From the NCBI GenBank assembly GCA_963769605.1, contig CAVYML010000009.1:1-64000 (forward strand): a stretch of 64,000 nucleotides of DNA, read 5' to 3'. Origin of the DNA: Fen-1254 sp963769605. GTDB lineage: Bacteria > Bacteroidota > Ignavibacteria > UBA10030. Below are positions 55,430 through 64,000 of the stretch, piece by piece. A program made the translations under genes and the position numbers. Numbering within the stretch: position 1 is the first letter of the stretch; each line of letters begins with the position of its first letter. Below the pieces are notes generated by a model that was given only the letters and a program-made list of their open reading frames with translations, was not told the origin of the DNA and did not search any database.

Positions 55430-55699
55430 GAATCATGTATCTTCGAAGCGGTTTGATAACGAAAGGTTGTCATTGCAGATGAGGCGAAAAATGAGACTGT
55501 GTCGAATCTCTTCAATGACTGATCTTCATTAAAATTTCACTGTGTTCCCCCCTCAATTCGGGAACAAATAAAACTATCATGGTGATAAGCTACAAATGTA
55601 AGGACAGTGATTCGTATCAAAAGATAAATGTTTTTTCCCGATTACCGATTTCGCAGTTCATGAGACGACTATCTGAACAATAATAAAGGAGATACAAAA
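55430..55699. other. Intergenic region
   Basis: Between SRPBCC and YciI genes. TAAAGGAG near the end is the YciI ribosome-binding site. I see no other feature. Confidence 0.35.
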
Positions 55700-56140
55700 A
55701 TGAGATTCATGATGTTTATGATCCCCCGCGTTTATCAGGGCGGAAAAGGCAAAAGAGCCGGGAAAAATTTTACACCGCCTGCCGACGCGGTAGAAAAAAT
55801 GACTAAGTACAATGAGGAATTGACAAAAGCCGGAGCTCTGCTCTCCCTTGATGGACTCCATCCTATTGAAAAAGGAGGCCGTGTATCGTTCTTCAAAGGA
55901 AAAACGACTTTAACGGACGGATCCTTCATAAAATCGAAGGAAGTGTTCGGCGGGTATTGGATGGTCCAGTTTAAATCAAAAAAAGAAGCTATGAAATGGG
56001 CAAAGCGTGTACCGGCAGAGGACGGCGATATAATCGAAGTCCGGCAAGTATTCGAGATGTCGGATTTTCCGCCGGATGTCCGGAAGGCCGGCCAGAGTCC
56101 GACAATTCAGGCGCAGTCCGCGAAGCATCGAAATAAATGA
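55700..56140 (+). CDS. YciI family protein
   Basis: 146 aa. MRFMMFMIP, then a ferredoxin-like fold with the conserved acidic and His region (SLDGLHPIEKGGRV) and GGYWMVQFKSKKEAMKWAKR. The C-terminal 25 residues are a polar tail. YciI/DGPF proteins are dimeric and often encoded beside ECF sigma factors or VOC proteins. Function unknown. AAAGGAGATACAAAA precedes the ATG. Confidence 0.9.
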   Translation: MRFMMFMIPRVYQGGKGKRAGKNFTPPADAVEKMTKYNEELTKAGALLSLDGLHPIEKGGRVSFFKGKTTLTDGSFIKSKEVFGGYWMVQFKSKKEAMKWAKRVPAEDGDIIEVRQVFEMSDFPPDVRKAGQSPTIQAQSAKHRNK

Positions 56141-56227
56141 TTTGACCAATATAGCCGGCCACAATAAATGCGTATAGTCGAAGAAAACACGGCGACATAT
56201 ATTGGTACTGGTTATTCCGAAAAATAA

Positions 56228-56332
56228 CTAGAGACGTGGACGAGAACTCATGAATTGAAAATAGATGTCGTAAATCCGTCTTAGAATGAGATACGAATTG
56301 CCGCGGAACCAACTTTTCGTCCACGTCTCTAG
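56228..56332. repeat. 105-base unit with 16-base terminal inverted repeats (MITE-like)
   Basis: CTAGAGACGTGGACGA (56228-56243) is exactly complementary to TCGTCCACGTCTCTAG (56317-56332). The 73 bases between encode nothing. No clear target duplication is visible. It sits between the YciI and VOC genes. Confidence 0.55.
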
Positions 56333-56398
56333 GAATGGAATGTCGGAAAACGACAGATGAAGATTTATGAGAGATCGACAATCTTTAAGGAAAATCAT

Positions 56399-56890
56399 AT
56401 GCAGAAAATAATCCCTTTCTTATGGTTCGATAATCAAGCCGAAGAAGCCATGAACTTCTATATCTCCGTCTTTAAAGATTCAAAAATACTCAACGTTACA
56501 CGCTACGGAGAAGCGGGACCAGGACCGAAAGGATCGGTCATGACAGCGATGTTCCGGATCGAAGGTCAGGAATTCATGGCCCTGAACGGCGGTCCGATAT
56601 TCAAGTTCTCGCAAGCTATATCTTTTTTTGTCAAATGCGAGTCCCAGATAAAAATAGACAGACTGTGGGAAAAACTTTCCGCAGGCGGAGAAAAACAGCA
56701 ATGCGGATGGCTAAAAGACAAATACGGCATTTCATGGCAGATCGTGCCTCTTGTCCTGGGAAAAATACTGAACGACAAAGATCCTGAAAAATCGAAAAGA
56801 GTTATGCAGGCAATGCTGAAAATGAACAAACTGGATATCAAAGCTTTAAAACAAGCGCATGGACAGAAGCCGGCGGAAACGCAGCTCTGA
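56399..56890 (+). CDS. VOC family protein (PhnB-like)
   Basis: Start at ATG 56399 with AAGGA upstream; a longer frame opens at 56357. 163 aa. IIPFLWFDNQAEEAMNFYISVFKDSKI is the hallmark N-terminus of the PhnB/3-demethylubiquinone-like VOC family, followed by FMALNGGP and CGWLKDKYGISWQIVP. Members bind a metal or small molecule, often linked to resistance or modification; the activity here is not known. It converges with manA. Confidence 0.92.
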   Translation: MQKIIPFLWFDNQAEEAMNFYISVFKDSKILNVTRYGEAGPGPKGSVMTAMFRIEGQEFMALNGGPIFKFSQAISFFVKCESQIKIDRLWEKLSAGGEKQQCGWLKDKYGISWQIVPLVLGKILNDKDPEKSKRVMQAMLKMNKLDIKALKQAHGQKPAETQL

Positions 56891-56903
56891 TTCGCGGAGA
56901 AGA

Positions 56904-58133
56904 TCAAGGAATTGCGACGGCAAAGAATTCCACATCGTGATCCGATGTGATTTTATACTGTGACAGCGCGGCCGGCAGAAAAAACGATTCTCCTGAAGAA
57001 AATTTTTCGACCTGCTCTTTCCCGCCGGAAGTCCAGTGCACTTCCAGCATTCGCTTTGTTATCAAATACACGCCCGGCCTGTCGCCGGATTCAAACTGCC
57101 GATGGAAACTTTCCGTTTGCCCAAACCGGGATACTTCAAATTCTTTCGCAGTTGTCCGATAGGTCGTTTCCCCGCTTTCCGGTCCAGCCTGCATAACCGG
57201 ACATTCTGCAAAATTGTACCGGACAATATCGAGCAGCGCCGCCACATCTTTAAATTTATTCGTCAGTCCGGCCCGAACGACATTATCCGAATTCGCCATG
57301 CATTCAACTATATTTCCTTTGATATATGCATGTGGAATACCGGCATCCGTAAAAATTGCCTGTCCCGGTTTTAGTTGTACCAAATTGAAAAAGAAAAACG
57401 ACAACAGCCCGACATCATCGCCAAACAACCGATGCTGTTCTAAAAATTGTTCTTCTTCCGGCGAACGGAACGCTTGAGCCTTCATCCGTTCCACTATTCG
57501 GGAAATGCAGGCGGTTAAAAGTTCTTTATCTTCCGCATGCTGCATGACGGCTTCATATATTTTTTTAATCGAGTTTTCTTCCGATGTCATGTCTTTACTT
57601 TGCAGGATTTCATCTGACAGTTCCTGCCCGACAAGTTTGCTTAATTCCGGCAAAGACTCAAGATTTTTCCGGATAATTCGGGCTGGTTTAAATCCGGCAA
57701 GAGCAATAAGCGAATCCAGTGCGATAGCAACTTCCGGCTTGTGATTATCGTCCGGATAATTTTTCGGATCTCTTGCATGCAGCTTCCGTGCCTGTAATTT
57801 GTTCGGATGCGTTTGAATGGAAAGTGCATGGGCAGCAGAAAGAACCTTGAGCAGAAACGGAAACTTCTTCGAAAAATGTTCGCAGACATACGATCCCAGG
57901 CATTCCAAAGGGTAATGTTCAATGACATGATTCAAAGGAATTCTCGAGCCGTCTATTTCAATTTCAGACGGCGCTTTCGGATGAGCACCTATCCAGAGCT
58001 CCGCATACGGCGTATCAGGTTCTGCCTGAATGCCAAGAAAACGAGGAATATAGGCGGACTCGTTTCTTGTTCCCCATTCATAGTTCTTTATAGCGTTGTA
58101 AAGTTTGTACGGTTTGGAAGAAAAATGCTTCAG
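56904..58133 (-). CDS. manA: Mannose-6-phosphate isomerase, class I
   Basis: The cupin metal-site segments are ALSIQTHPNK (ligand Gln/His), HKPEVAIAL (Glu) and DAGIPHAYIKGNIVECM (His). The frame is open well above the first ATG (57935) and encodes the expected N-terminus NAIKNYEWGTRNESAYIPRFLG and AELWIGAHPKAPS. No ATG, GTG or TTG lies between that region and the upstream stop, so I place the start at CTG 58133, preceded by AGGA. About 409 aa. It interconverts mannose-6-phosphate and fructose-6-phosphate using Zn2+. A CTG start or a one-base 5' indel is required. Confidence 0.85.
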   Translation of the reverse strand: MKHFSSKPYKLYNAIKNYEWGTRNESAYIPRFLGIQAEPDTPYAELWIGAHPKAPSEIEIDGSRIPLNHVIEHYPLECLGSYVCEHFSKKFPFLLKVLSAAHALSIQTHPNKLQARKLHARDPKNYPDDNHKPEVAIALDSLIALAGFKPARIIRKNLESLPELSKLVGQELSDEILQSKDMTSEENSIKKIYEAVMQHAEDKELLTACISRIVERMKAQAFRSPEEEQFLEQHRLFGDDVGLLSFFFFNLVQLKPGQAIFTDAGIPHAYIKGNIVECMANSDNVVRAGLTNKFKDVAALLDIVRYNFAECPVMQAGPESGETTYRTTAKEFEVSRFGQTESFHRQFESGDRPGVYLITKRMLEVHWTSGGKEQVEKFSSGESFFLPAALSQYKITSDHDVEFFAVAIP

Positions 58134-58431
58134 GACGGTTTTCCTATCTCAAATGAATTGCAAATGTATTGATCATTTTACAACCTTTTTGCTATTCAGA
58201 AATGTACTCAGAATTGATCAAGAGAAAAAGGGAATACAAACAATTCAGACACGCCTCTCATCCGCGTCCCTGCAACCGGGGCATTCCCGTATGAAACATA
58301 TCCGTCAATAGACGGCATGGATGATATATTTCTATCAAAGAGAGTTCCGGCACTCCAAGGACGATATTCGGATATTCCAAAATGTGGCAGGTTGGAAGAG
58401 ATGGTCATCCTTAATAAAAGGAGAACAAAAA

Positions 58432-58578
58432 ATGAAACTGATTTTAATCTGTAAACGCAATATCACACAGGTCAGTTATAAGAAGCTCAATTTTACAAAC
58501 CCTCGTTTAAGAGAATCGCATTGCTCCGAAAACTTTAAAAACGCCGCAAAACTGAACACGGCCTTTTCAGCCGATTAA
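58432..58578 (+). CDS. Small hypothetical protein (48 aa)
   Basis: AAAGGAGAACAAAAA precedes the ATG, a very good ribosome-binding site. MKLILICKRNITQVSYKKLN is basic with a short hydrophobic start. The rest is polar. I know no family; a longer ORF opens upstream at 58321 without support. The ribosome-binding site is the main evidence. Confidence 0.3.
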   Translation: MKLILICKRNITQVSYKKLNFTNPRLRESHCSENFKNAAKLNTAFSAD

Positions 58579-59083
58579 ATAAAGATATATATCTTGCTAT
58601 TGAGGCAGAAAGGGTCTATACTAAATAAGTCGACACAGTCCACTATTCTCGCCAATTGAGCGGGTATTGGAGTCGGAAACATCTTTTGGAAGAATTGCCT
58701 CTGCATCTTTTCTTTTTCATTCATCCATTCTGAAGCTTCTACCAACGGACAATGTTTCACTCCGATGCGATAGGGTGAAAAGTTCGACGTGTTTATCGGC
58801 TTAAGGAATTGGATGGAAATTATTCATATACATACCCAAAACTGAGTTCTGAGGCGTTAAAATCTTGAGAATACAAGGTTACGATGGCTGCGCTCTTGCG
58901 TTTTCCGGGCATGTTTAAGATGTGCCGCCGGAGACACCGGGGACAGCTTATAAAGACGTACTTAGAGCTCATAAAGGGTTTGTCAATAAATCTCGAATGG
59001 CATATCCCGACAGCAGAGAATCCGGATTTCCTATTTTATAGTTATCTATTAATTTAAGTACACTTTTTTTAACGGCAAATATC
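58579..59083. other. Intergenic region, no gene seen
   Basis: About 500 bases between the small ORF and the tandem-repeat protein. A 61-codon minus-strand frame (58760-58575) is present but unconvincing. No palindrome of note. Confidence 0.35.
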
Positions 59084-59368
59084 ATGACATATACAATGCG
59101 CGGTCCTGATTTGTACGACACACACAATCGAAAAATTGCTGTCACACGCGGCGCAGGAATTTATGACCGCGACAACCGAAGGGTTGCAACGATCCGCGGC
59201 AACAATCTTTTCGATTCGGACGATAGGAAGTTGATGACAGTCCGGGGATCGTTTATTTATGACGCCGGCAATAAACGAGTGGCCTCGCTGGTGGAGGCAG
59301 AGGATGCCATCACTGGAGCGAGTGTCGGCATGCTGTCCGTTGCACTCTGGTATTGCTTTATACGGTAA
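59084..59368 (+). CDS. Tandem-repeat protein with C-terminal membrane helix
   Basis: 94 aa made of four consecutive units of about 16-18 residues: RGPDLYDTHNRKIAVT, RGAGIYDRDNRRVATI, RGNNLFDSDDRKLMTV and RGSFIYDAGNKRVASL. The pattern RG-x3-(Y/F)D-x3-R/K-(V/L/I) suggests a small beta-solenoid or repeated beta-hairpin. A hydrophobic helix (ASVGMLSVALWYCF) ends the protein. I recall similar repeats as hypothetical proteins in several phyla; the function is unknown. Confidence 0.65.
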   Translation: MTYTMRGPDLYDTHNRKIAVTRGAGIYDRDNRRVATIRGNNLFDSDDRKLMTVRGSFIYDAGNKRVASLVEAEDAITGASVGMLSVALWYCFIR

Positions 59369-59433
59369 ATCCGCTGAGAAGATGGCTCTAAAAATTATCA
59401 GAGTACAGGTTCAATTCACAGACCCAAACTTTT

Positions 59434-60072
59434 TTACCGCTTCTGCTCGGTAAATACGAAGTCTTTTGGATTATATCCCTGGAATTTTAGTATTTCGAAA
59501 ATTTTATCTTGATCTTCCTGAGAAAGAGCGGGCAGACGGCCAAGTATCCATCCGTACTTGCGGGTCGGCGCACCAACAACAGCATACCGGTAATCTTTAT
59601 CCAATCCGATAATCCAATAATCTCCCCAAAACAATTGTATGCCGAGCAGTCGGACGAAACTGACCTCTAACTTTGAATTAGTCACTGTGTCCACTCTTCG
59701 TGCTATTCCCTTCGCCTCATCAATAGTTCCATCGCTTTGGGTGCATCGGTTGATGACATCGATTCTTCCATCGGCCCTGATGCTGTATTCAGCAGTCGTA
59801 TTGCACGCACATTGCTTTTGAAAGCTATTGGGAATCTTTGCGATCTCATACCAGGTTCCGACATATTTATTTAGATTGACCGAGTCTACTGTGACCGGTT
59901 CTGCATGGTTGGAACTCGAGGATGATGTATCCATGGATTGACTCCAGGAAAATTGAGTAAATAATAATCCGCAGAAGAATAATCTCCCGAGGAAGGCTGA
60001 GAATTTTCTTTGAATAGTTCCCGGCAGCCGCACGATCGCTCCACCTTGATTTACAACTCTCTTCATGTTCAT
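59434..60072 (-). CDS. blc: Lipocalin (Blc family)
   Basis: 212 aa. An N-terminal hydrophobic segment (about residues 28-44) probably acts as signal or anchor. The lipocalin core begins VDSVNLNKYVGTWYEIAKIP (GxW motif), with GDYWIIGLDKDYRYAVVGAP and GRLPALSQED later, as in Blc. Blc-type lipocalins bind lysophospholipids or fatty acids in the cell envelope under stress. A conserved-looking Cys cluster (QCACN) is a variation. No classical lipobox. Confidence 0.88.
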   Translation of the reverse strand: MNMKRVVNQGGAIVRLPGTIQRKFSAFLGRLFFCGLLFTQFSWSQSMDTSSSSSNHAEPVTVDSVNLNKYVGTWYEIAKIPNSFQKQCACNTTAEYSIRADGRIDVINRCTQSDGTIDEAKGIARRVDTVTNSKLEVSFVRLLGIQLFWGDYWIIGLDKDYRYAVVGAPTRKYGWILGRLPALSQEDQDKIFEILKFQGYNPKDFVFTEQKR

Positions 60073-60165
60073 TATCTTTGTCTTTCTCCCAAAAATGTTT
60101 CAGTGCAAATTTAATGCTTTCACTATCTATTGGCAAATCAATAATGCTTCATTGCTGCGGTTAAA

Positions 60166-60999
60166 TTACACTTTATCAATTTTGAACGATGTCATCGCTA
60201 AAGAACCTGCGACCGTTTTATCGTTAAAGAGACTCACTTTTTCCCCATCTTCTCTCAATGCTAAAGCGTAAAGCATCGGCAAATAATGCTCCGGAGTCGG
60301 AATTGCCAATTGGAAAGCCTTCCCTTGCGATTGATAATGTATAAGAGATCGATGGTCTCCATTCAGAATATATTTTTTCATTTTCTCGCCGGCCTCAAGC
60401 GCCCATTCATATCCATATTCTGCCGCATCCAGCTTTTCCCATGCAAGCAGTCCGAGATTGTGAACCATGTTCCCGCTTCCGACGATCAACACGCCCCTGC
60501 TGCGAAGTAATGAAAGCTCTTTTGCCAGGTCATAATGATCTTGAGGCGCACCGTTGTAATTTAAGCTCATTTGGACGATCGGAACATCGGCAGCAGGGTA
60601 AAGATGTTTGACCACGCTCCAGCATCCATGATCAAGTCCCCATTTTTCATCCAAAGCAATCTTGGTCATTTGAATGTCATTTTTTAATTCTTTTGCCAAT
60701 TGGGGACTTCCCGGCGCGGGATATTGGACCTCATACAATTCTTTCGGAAAGCCGCTGAAATCATGAATGGTCTTCGGTTTTTCCATTGCCGTTACGCATG
60801 TCCCTTTTGTTTCCCAATGCGCCGATATGCAGAGAATGGCTTTCGGTTTCGGAATCTCCCTTGCAATTTTTTTCCATCCATCGACAAACTCATTTTCTTC
60901 AACGGCATTCATTGGACTGCCATGACCTAAAAAAAGCACGGGCATCCTTTTCCGGCCGCTCAAAGTGCCGGTACTCGTGACAGGTGTATCCGATTCCAT
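60166..60999 (-). CDS. ygiD: YgiD-type 4,5-DOPA dioxygenase extradiol family
   Basis: Start chosen at ATG 60999, with GAGGAGAAGCG upstream. 277 aa. Metal ligands and active-site residues: FLGHGSPMNAVEEN, ISAHWETKG, WGLDHGCWSVVKHLYP and GSGNMVHNLG, as in class III extradiol ring-cleaving enzymes (DODA/LigB). Bacterial YgiD is known to open L-DOPA; the physiological substrate here is not clear. Cytosolic, Zn2+ or Fe2+-type. Adjacent to the sigma-factor gene on the same strand, with about 30 bases between. Confidence 0.92.
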   Translation of the reverse strand: MESDTPVTSTGTLSGRKRMPVLFLGHGSPMNAVEENEFVDGWKKIAREIPKPKAILCISAHWETKGTCVTAMEKPKTIHDFSGFPKELYEVQYPAPGSPQLAKELKNDIQMTKIALDEKWGLDHGCWSVVKHLYPAADVPIVQMSLNYNGAPQDHYDLAKELSLLRSRGVLIVGSGNMVHNLGLLAWEKLDAAEYGYEWALEAGEKMKKYILNGDHRSLIHYQSQGKAFQLAIPTPEHYLPMLYALALREDGEKVSLFNDKTVAGSLAMTSFKIDKV

Positions 61000-61030
61000 C
61001 GCTTCTCCTCGATGATGCAAAAATTATACT

Positions 61031-61591
61031 TCAATGCCGATCATGAAGCTCATCTAATTTTTTTCGTAAAATGTTCAGAGTGTAGGATATTTGATGCTCA
61101 ATGGTTCTCACACTCACCCGGAATATTTCGGCAATTTCTTTGTTGGACTTTCCTTCAAGCCTGCTGAGAAGAAATACTTCCCTGCATCTTTGAGGAATAT
61201 CTGTTTTTATTATCGTATCGATTTCCTCCTGCAGTATCTTTAAATGCAGGGCTTTTTCCGGATCGTCTCCTTCTGATAAAGACGGATACGGCAGTTCATC
61301 CTCCAATCTTTCCCTGACCTTTACATGTTTCACATAATCGCGGAGAAGATTTCCGCTGATGCGCAGAACATAAGCCGCAAAACTAAGATGCGGTTTCAGC
61401 GAACTGCGATGATTCCACACATTGATGAATGTCTCTTGAACAATATCGTGTGCAATATCCGCCTGTCGTATATAGAATACTACGTACCTGAAAACGACCG
61501 GCTGGTAGCGATCGAACAGTATCCGAAACGCATCCATGTCGGAATTCTTTACTTTTTCCAGAAGCTGCGATTCTGTGACCTTCTGTTCCAT
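61031..61591 (-). CDS. ECF sigma-70 factor (Bacteroidota type)
   Basis: 186 aa. Sigma region 2: DAFRILFDRYQPVVFRYVVF and DIVQETFINVWNHR. Region 4: LEGKSNKEIAEIFRVSVRTI and the final basic helix ILRKKL. Sigma-70 ECF subfamily, cytosolic, directing RNA polymerase to specific promoters. No anti-sigma gene (FecR-like) follows; the downstream gene is YgiD-like. It is divergent from the lipoprotein gene at 61828, so that gene could be a target. Confidence 0.9.
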   Translation of the reverse strand: MEQKVTESQLLEKVKNSDMDAFRILFDRYQPVVFRYVVFYIRQADIAHDIVQETFINVWNHRSSLKPHLSFAAYVLRISGNLLRDYVKHVKVRERLEDELPYPSLSEGDDPEKALHLKILQEEIDTIIKTDIPQRCREVFLLSRLEGKSNKEIAEIFRVSVRTIEHQISYTLNILRKKLDELHDRH

Positions 61592-61827
61592 AATCCCGGG
61601 ATAAAGTCAAGTTTGGAAATATTTGCTATCAAGATAAGCCGGACAAACCGGACTTGCAATAACCCGGACATTTTTTTAGGATATATCCATAAAATTTATC
61701 TCGATCAAGACTATAGGTACCCGGGAATGTATAGTCGTTATATGTATGCATTCCGATACAATTGTTTTCCGGGCATAATTGCAATGGATTTTTATCGAAT
61801 TGCTGCTTAAAGACTCAAGAGGACGCT

Positions 61828-62859
61828 ATGAAAAAAGCCGCAATAGTATTGATCTTTTCGTTGGTCTTCATCGGCTGCAGAAAGAACGAACTTACATCGG
61901 AGTCGGAACAGTTTATTTCTACCTCGTTTATATGCACCGATACGCTGGGGAATGTCCGCACGGAGTTTGAACCGTTTGAGAAGTTTGATTTGATTTTTAC
62001 AATGATCAACAAAACGGGAAAAGATCAATCTTACCGATCTACAACTCCAGGATCGGAGATTATTATCTCCCAGGGTGATTCGATTGTCTCTTCCGAATTT
62101 TATGGACTTGTGTTTCCACACGTACTTCTTTCCGGAGTGCTAAAATCCGATTCTTCGACCATAAACCGATTCCGTGGACCGTTCAATAGTCTGAGTTCTC
62201 AATCAATGCTTGGGCCGGGATCATATGTTGCGAACGTGAGCATGCACTTGAGCTTCGACAGTACAACCGTCGAAAAACCGCAAGACATAACTTTGACAAT
62301 CCGCGGTAATTTCGTTATCGCCGACAAACCGAATATTTATCTTTACCCGTTAAAGGCGTGCAGTCTATCCGTACATCTCCAATTTCCATCAGGAGGTTCG
62401 GTCATTCAATCTATACCGTCCTATGGTAACGGATGGAATGTTTTGGTAGACACGACCGGAAAGATCGATCAGAAGTACGACTACCTTTTCTATGAAGGCT
62501 CGACTCCGGACGCCTATCAATATACAACGGGCTGGGTTGTGAGCAAAGATACTCTGGCATCATTTTTTTCGAACACACTTCTTCAAGCCGGTTTCAGCGA
62601 ACGAGAGAAAAACGATTTTATAGAATACTGGGCCCCGCGCTTGACGGATTCTTCGTACTATATCGTCTATCCTCAGTTTACCGCCGATATCGAAAAAGTG
62701 ATTCGGCTGAACGTTTCGCAAACACCCGATAATATGCTCAGACTTTTTTACGTCGTACATGGAACAAACGGTTCTTCGGCGACACTTTCTCAACCTATTA
62801 TTCCTGAATTTCACAGAACCGGATTTGTAGCGGCCGAATGGGGTGTAATACTGAAATAA
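61828..62859 (+). CDS. Lipoprotein with N-terminal beta domain (possible protease-inhibitor fold) and KPNIYLYP domain
   Basis: Start at ATG 61828 with AGAGGACGCT upstream. 343 aa. Lipobox FIGCRK. Residues about 30-180 form a beta-rich domain (FEKFDLIFTMINKTGKDQSY) reminiscent of BsuPI-type inhibitor domains, a weak resemblance. From about 180 KPNIYLYPLKACSLSVHLQF begins a domain found in other bacterial secreted proteins, with GGSVIQSIPSYGNGWNV and YDYLFYEG. Lipid-anchored at the membrane. The serpin gene follows 185 bases downstream on the same strand. Confidence 0.6.
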   Translation: MKKAAIVLIFSLVFIGCRKNELTSESEQFISTSFICTDTLGNVRTEFEPFEKFDLIFTMINKTGKDQSYRSTTPGSEIIISQGDSIVSSEFYGLVFPHVLLSGVLKSDSSTINRFRGPFNSLSSQSMLGPGSYVANVSMHLSFDSTTVEKPQDITLTIRGNFVIADKPNIYLYPLKACSLSVHLQFPSGGSVIQSIPSYGNGWNVLVDTTGKIDQKYDYLFYEGSTPDAYQYTTGWVVSKDTLASFFSNTLLQAGFSEREKNDFIEYWAPRLTDSSYYIVYPQFTADIEKVIRLNVSQTPDNMLRLFYVVHGTNGSSATLSQPIIPEFHRTGFVAAEWGVILK

Positions 62860-63044
62860 ACATAGCGAAGGAAGCCGGCAGATGTTCAGACACAATGATG
62901 TACAATCGAATTGGGGAACAAAAACCCTATGAATATTTTCTTGAGTACATTACTATCGGGAACAATCGACCTGCAACATAATGTGATATAGGCAGAAAGG
63001 ACGGTATAATCGTTATATAATAGAGCACAACAAGGAGATGATCT

Positions 63045-64000
63045 ATGATAAAACGCTATGGAATGATACTCGTAATGCTGGCTGTTTTTGCATCATGCCG
63101 GCAAAACCCGGTCGCTTTAAAAGCGGTTAACCCGATAGATCCCGTCAATTCACCTGCAAGATCCGTTATCGACGCAGGAAACAGCTTCGGTTTCAAGCTC
63201 TTCAATCAAGTAAACAATAGAGAAGCAGGTGAAAATGTGTTTATATCTCCATTTAGTGTTTCTATGGCATTCGGCATGCTTCTCAACGGTGCGAACGGCT
63301 CTACGCTTGACTCATTGGAACGGGCTCTTGGCGATGCAGGCATGTCGTTGATTGATATAAACAATGCGTACGAAAGCAGCTCAGTTTATTTGACGACTCT
63401 TGACGCTCATGTCACTTTCCAAAATGCCAATTCTATATGGTATAGAGACGGATTTCCGGTATTGCCGAATTTCGTGAATGTGAATAAAAGTTATTTTGAC
63501 GCAGATGTGGATTCTTTAAATTTTACACTTCCCAGCGCAGCTCAAACAATCAATAATTGGGTGGACACAAAGACAAACGGTAAGATCCCGACGATCATCG
63601 ATGGCACTATCCCCGCCTCAGCAGTAATGTATATCATCAATGCTGTTTATTTTAAAGCCGCATGGACATACAAATACGATTCGTCAAACACAAAAGATGC
63701 ATCCTTTACCTGTGAAGATGGGAGCATTGCAACATGCAAGCTCATGAGTCAGGAAGATACATTGGCGTATTACGAAGATAATTCCGTACAGGCAATAGAT
63801 ATACCGTACGGCGACCGGTCGTTCAGTATGACAGTGGTTATGCCTCCTGCCGGAACTTCCATCGATCAGTTTGCATCGACACTCACTCAAGAACAATGGA
63901 ATGCAATAGTGAACAAATTGGACTCTGCACGGGTCGATCTCTATATGCCTAAATTTGAACTAATATTTTCCAAGTCGTTGATTGACGAATTGAAGTCGCT
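63045..64000 (+). CDS. Serpin family lipoprotein, 3' end outside window
   Basis: Translated from ATG 63045 (CAAGGAGATGATCT upstream), 318 codons open to the edge. Lipobox FASCRQ near residue 18. Serpin landmarks: NVFISPFSVSMAFGMLLNGA, IWYRDGFPV, INNWVDTKTNGKIP and IINAVYFKAAWTYKY, then the beta-sheet segment MTVVMPPAG and VDLYMPKFEL. The reactive-centre loop lies beyond the window, so inhibitory capacity cannot be judged. Serpins trap serine proteases irreversibly; a surface or periplasmic protection role is likely. Confidence 0.92.
   Translation, partial: MIKRYGMILVMLAVFASCRQNPVALKAVNPIDPVNSPARSVIDAGNSFGFKLFNQVNNREAGENVFISPFSVSMAFGMLLNGANGSTLDSLERALGDAGMSLIDINNAYESSSVYLTTLDAHVTFQNANSIWYRDGFPVLPNFVNVNKSYFDADVDSLNFTLPSAAQTINNWVDTKTNGKIPTIIDGTIPASAVMYIINAVYFKAAWTYKYDSSNTKDASFTCEDGSIATCKLMSQEDTLAYYEDNSVQAIDIPYGDRSFSMTVVMPPAGTSIDQFASTLTQEQWNAIVNKLDSARVDLYMPKFELIFSKSLIDELKS

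Overview
The window looks like a chromosomal segment of a Gram-negative bacterium of the Bacteroidota/Chlorobiota/Ignavibacteriota (FCB) group. The evidence is family-level: TonB-dependent receptors with carboxypeptidase-regulatory-like N-terminal domains, a TonB receptor coupled to a DUF4249 lipoprotein, a Bacteroidota-style ECF sigma factor, DUF4153, four-helix-bundle (S23/IVP-like) and REP-associated transposase genes, many lipoproteins, and intergenic palindromes. I saw no rRNA, tRNA or CRISPR. Base composition is moderate and AT-leaning; the insertion sequence is more AT-rich by eye.

Layout. (1) 1-7273, minus strand: an operon for a divergent oligopeptide-type ABC importer: an 880-aa lipoprotein, a membrane-anchored family-5 solute-binding protein, a 307-aa exported protein and two permeases, the second cut by the window edge. 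(2) 7274-8471: a gene-poor block with nested dyads and duplicated palindromes, then an acyl-ACP desaturase. (3) 9613-17245, minus: a giant protein with an aminotransferase-like PLP domain and a distant C-terminal P-loop kinase-like domain, overlapping a 425-aa partner that may be its displaced N-terminus, plus a small exported protein. This is the most unusual locus. (4) 17671-22458: ordinary genes (GT-C glycosyltransferase, DoxX, HAD, hypotheticals, a frameshifted cupin). (5) 22737-36426: a metal-homeostasis island with a ZnuA/ZnuB-like pair without an ATPase, an outer-membrane protein gene split by an IS1634-family element, two small His/Cys-rich exported proteins, a ZIP importer, a CDF exporter and a TonB receptor. 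Embedded in it is a fluoride-resistance operon: fluoride riboswitch with terminator, crcB, DUF190 and enolase, the enzyme fluoride poisons. (6) 36600-49632: pirin, VF530, frameshifted sodC, PAP2, TonB receptor/DUF4249, a flotillin-like protein, a RAYT transposase with a REP palindrome inside its own coding sequence, DUF4153, an internally deleted AI-2E transporter and DinB. (7) 49986-64000: small lipoproteins, DoxX, DinB, YgiQ radical SAM, SRPBCC, YciI, VOC, mannose-6-phosphate isomerase, lipocalin, YgiD-type dioxygenase, ECF sigma, a lipoprotein and a serpin running off the right edge.

A recurring feature is reading frames broken by one base (cupin, sodC, a small membrane protein, probably the CDF 5' end and the giant-protein junction). 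Some of these may be sequencing indels rather than biology. Several intergenic repeat families recur: GGGACACA...TGTGTCCCTAC palindromes, CCGCGACG...CGTCGCGG palindromes, and TCTGCGTAATC-type repeats.
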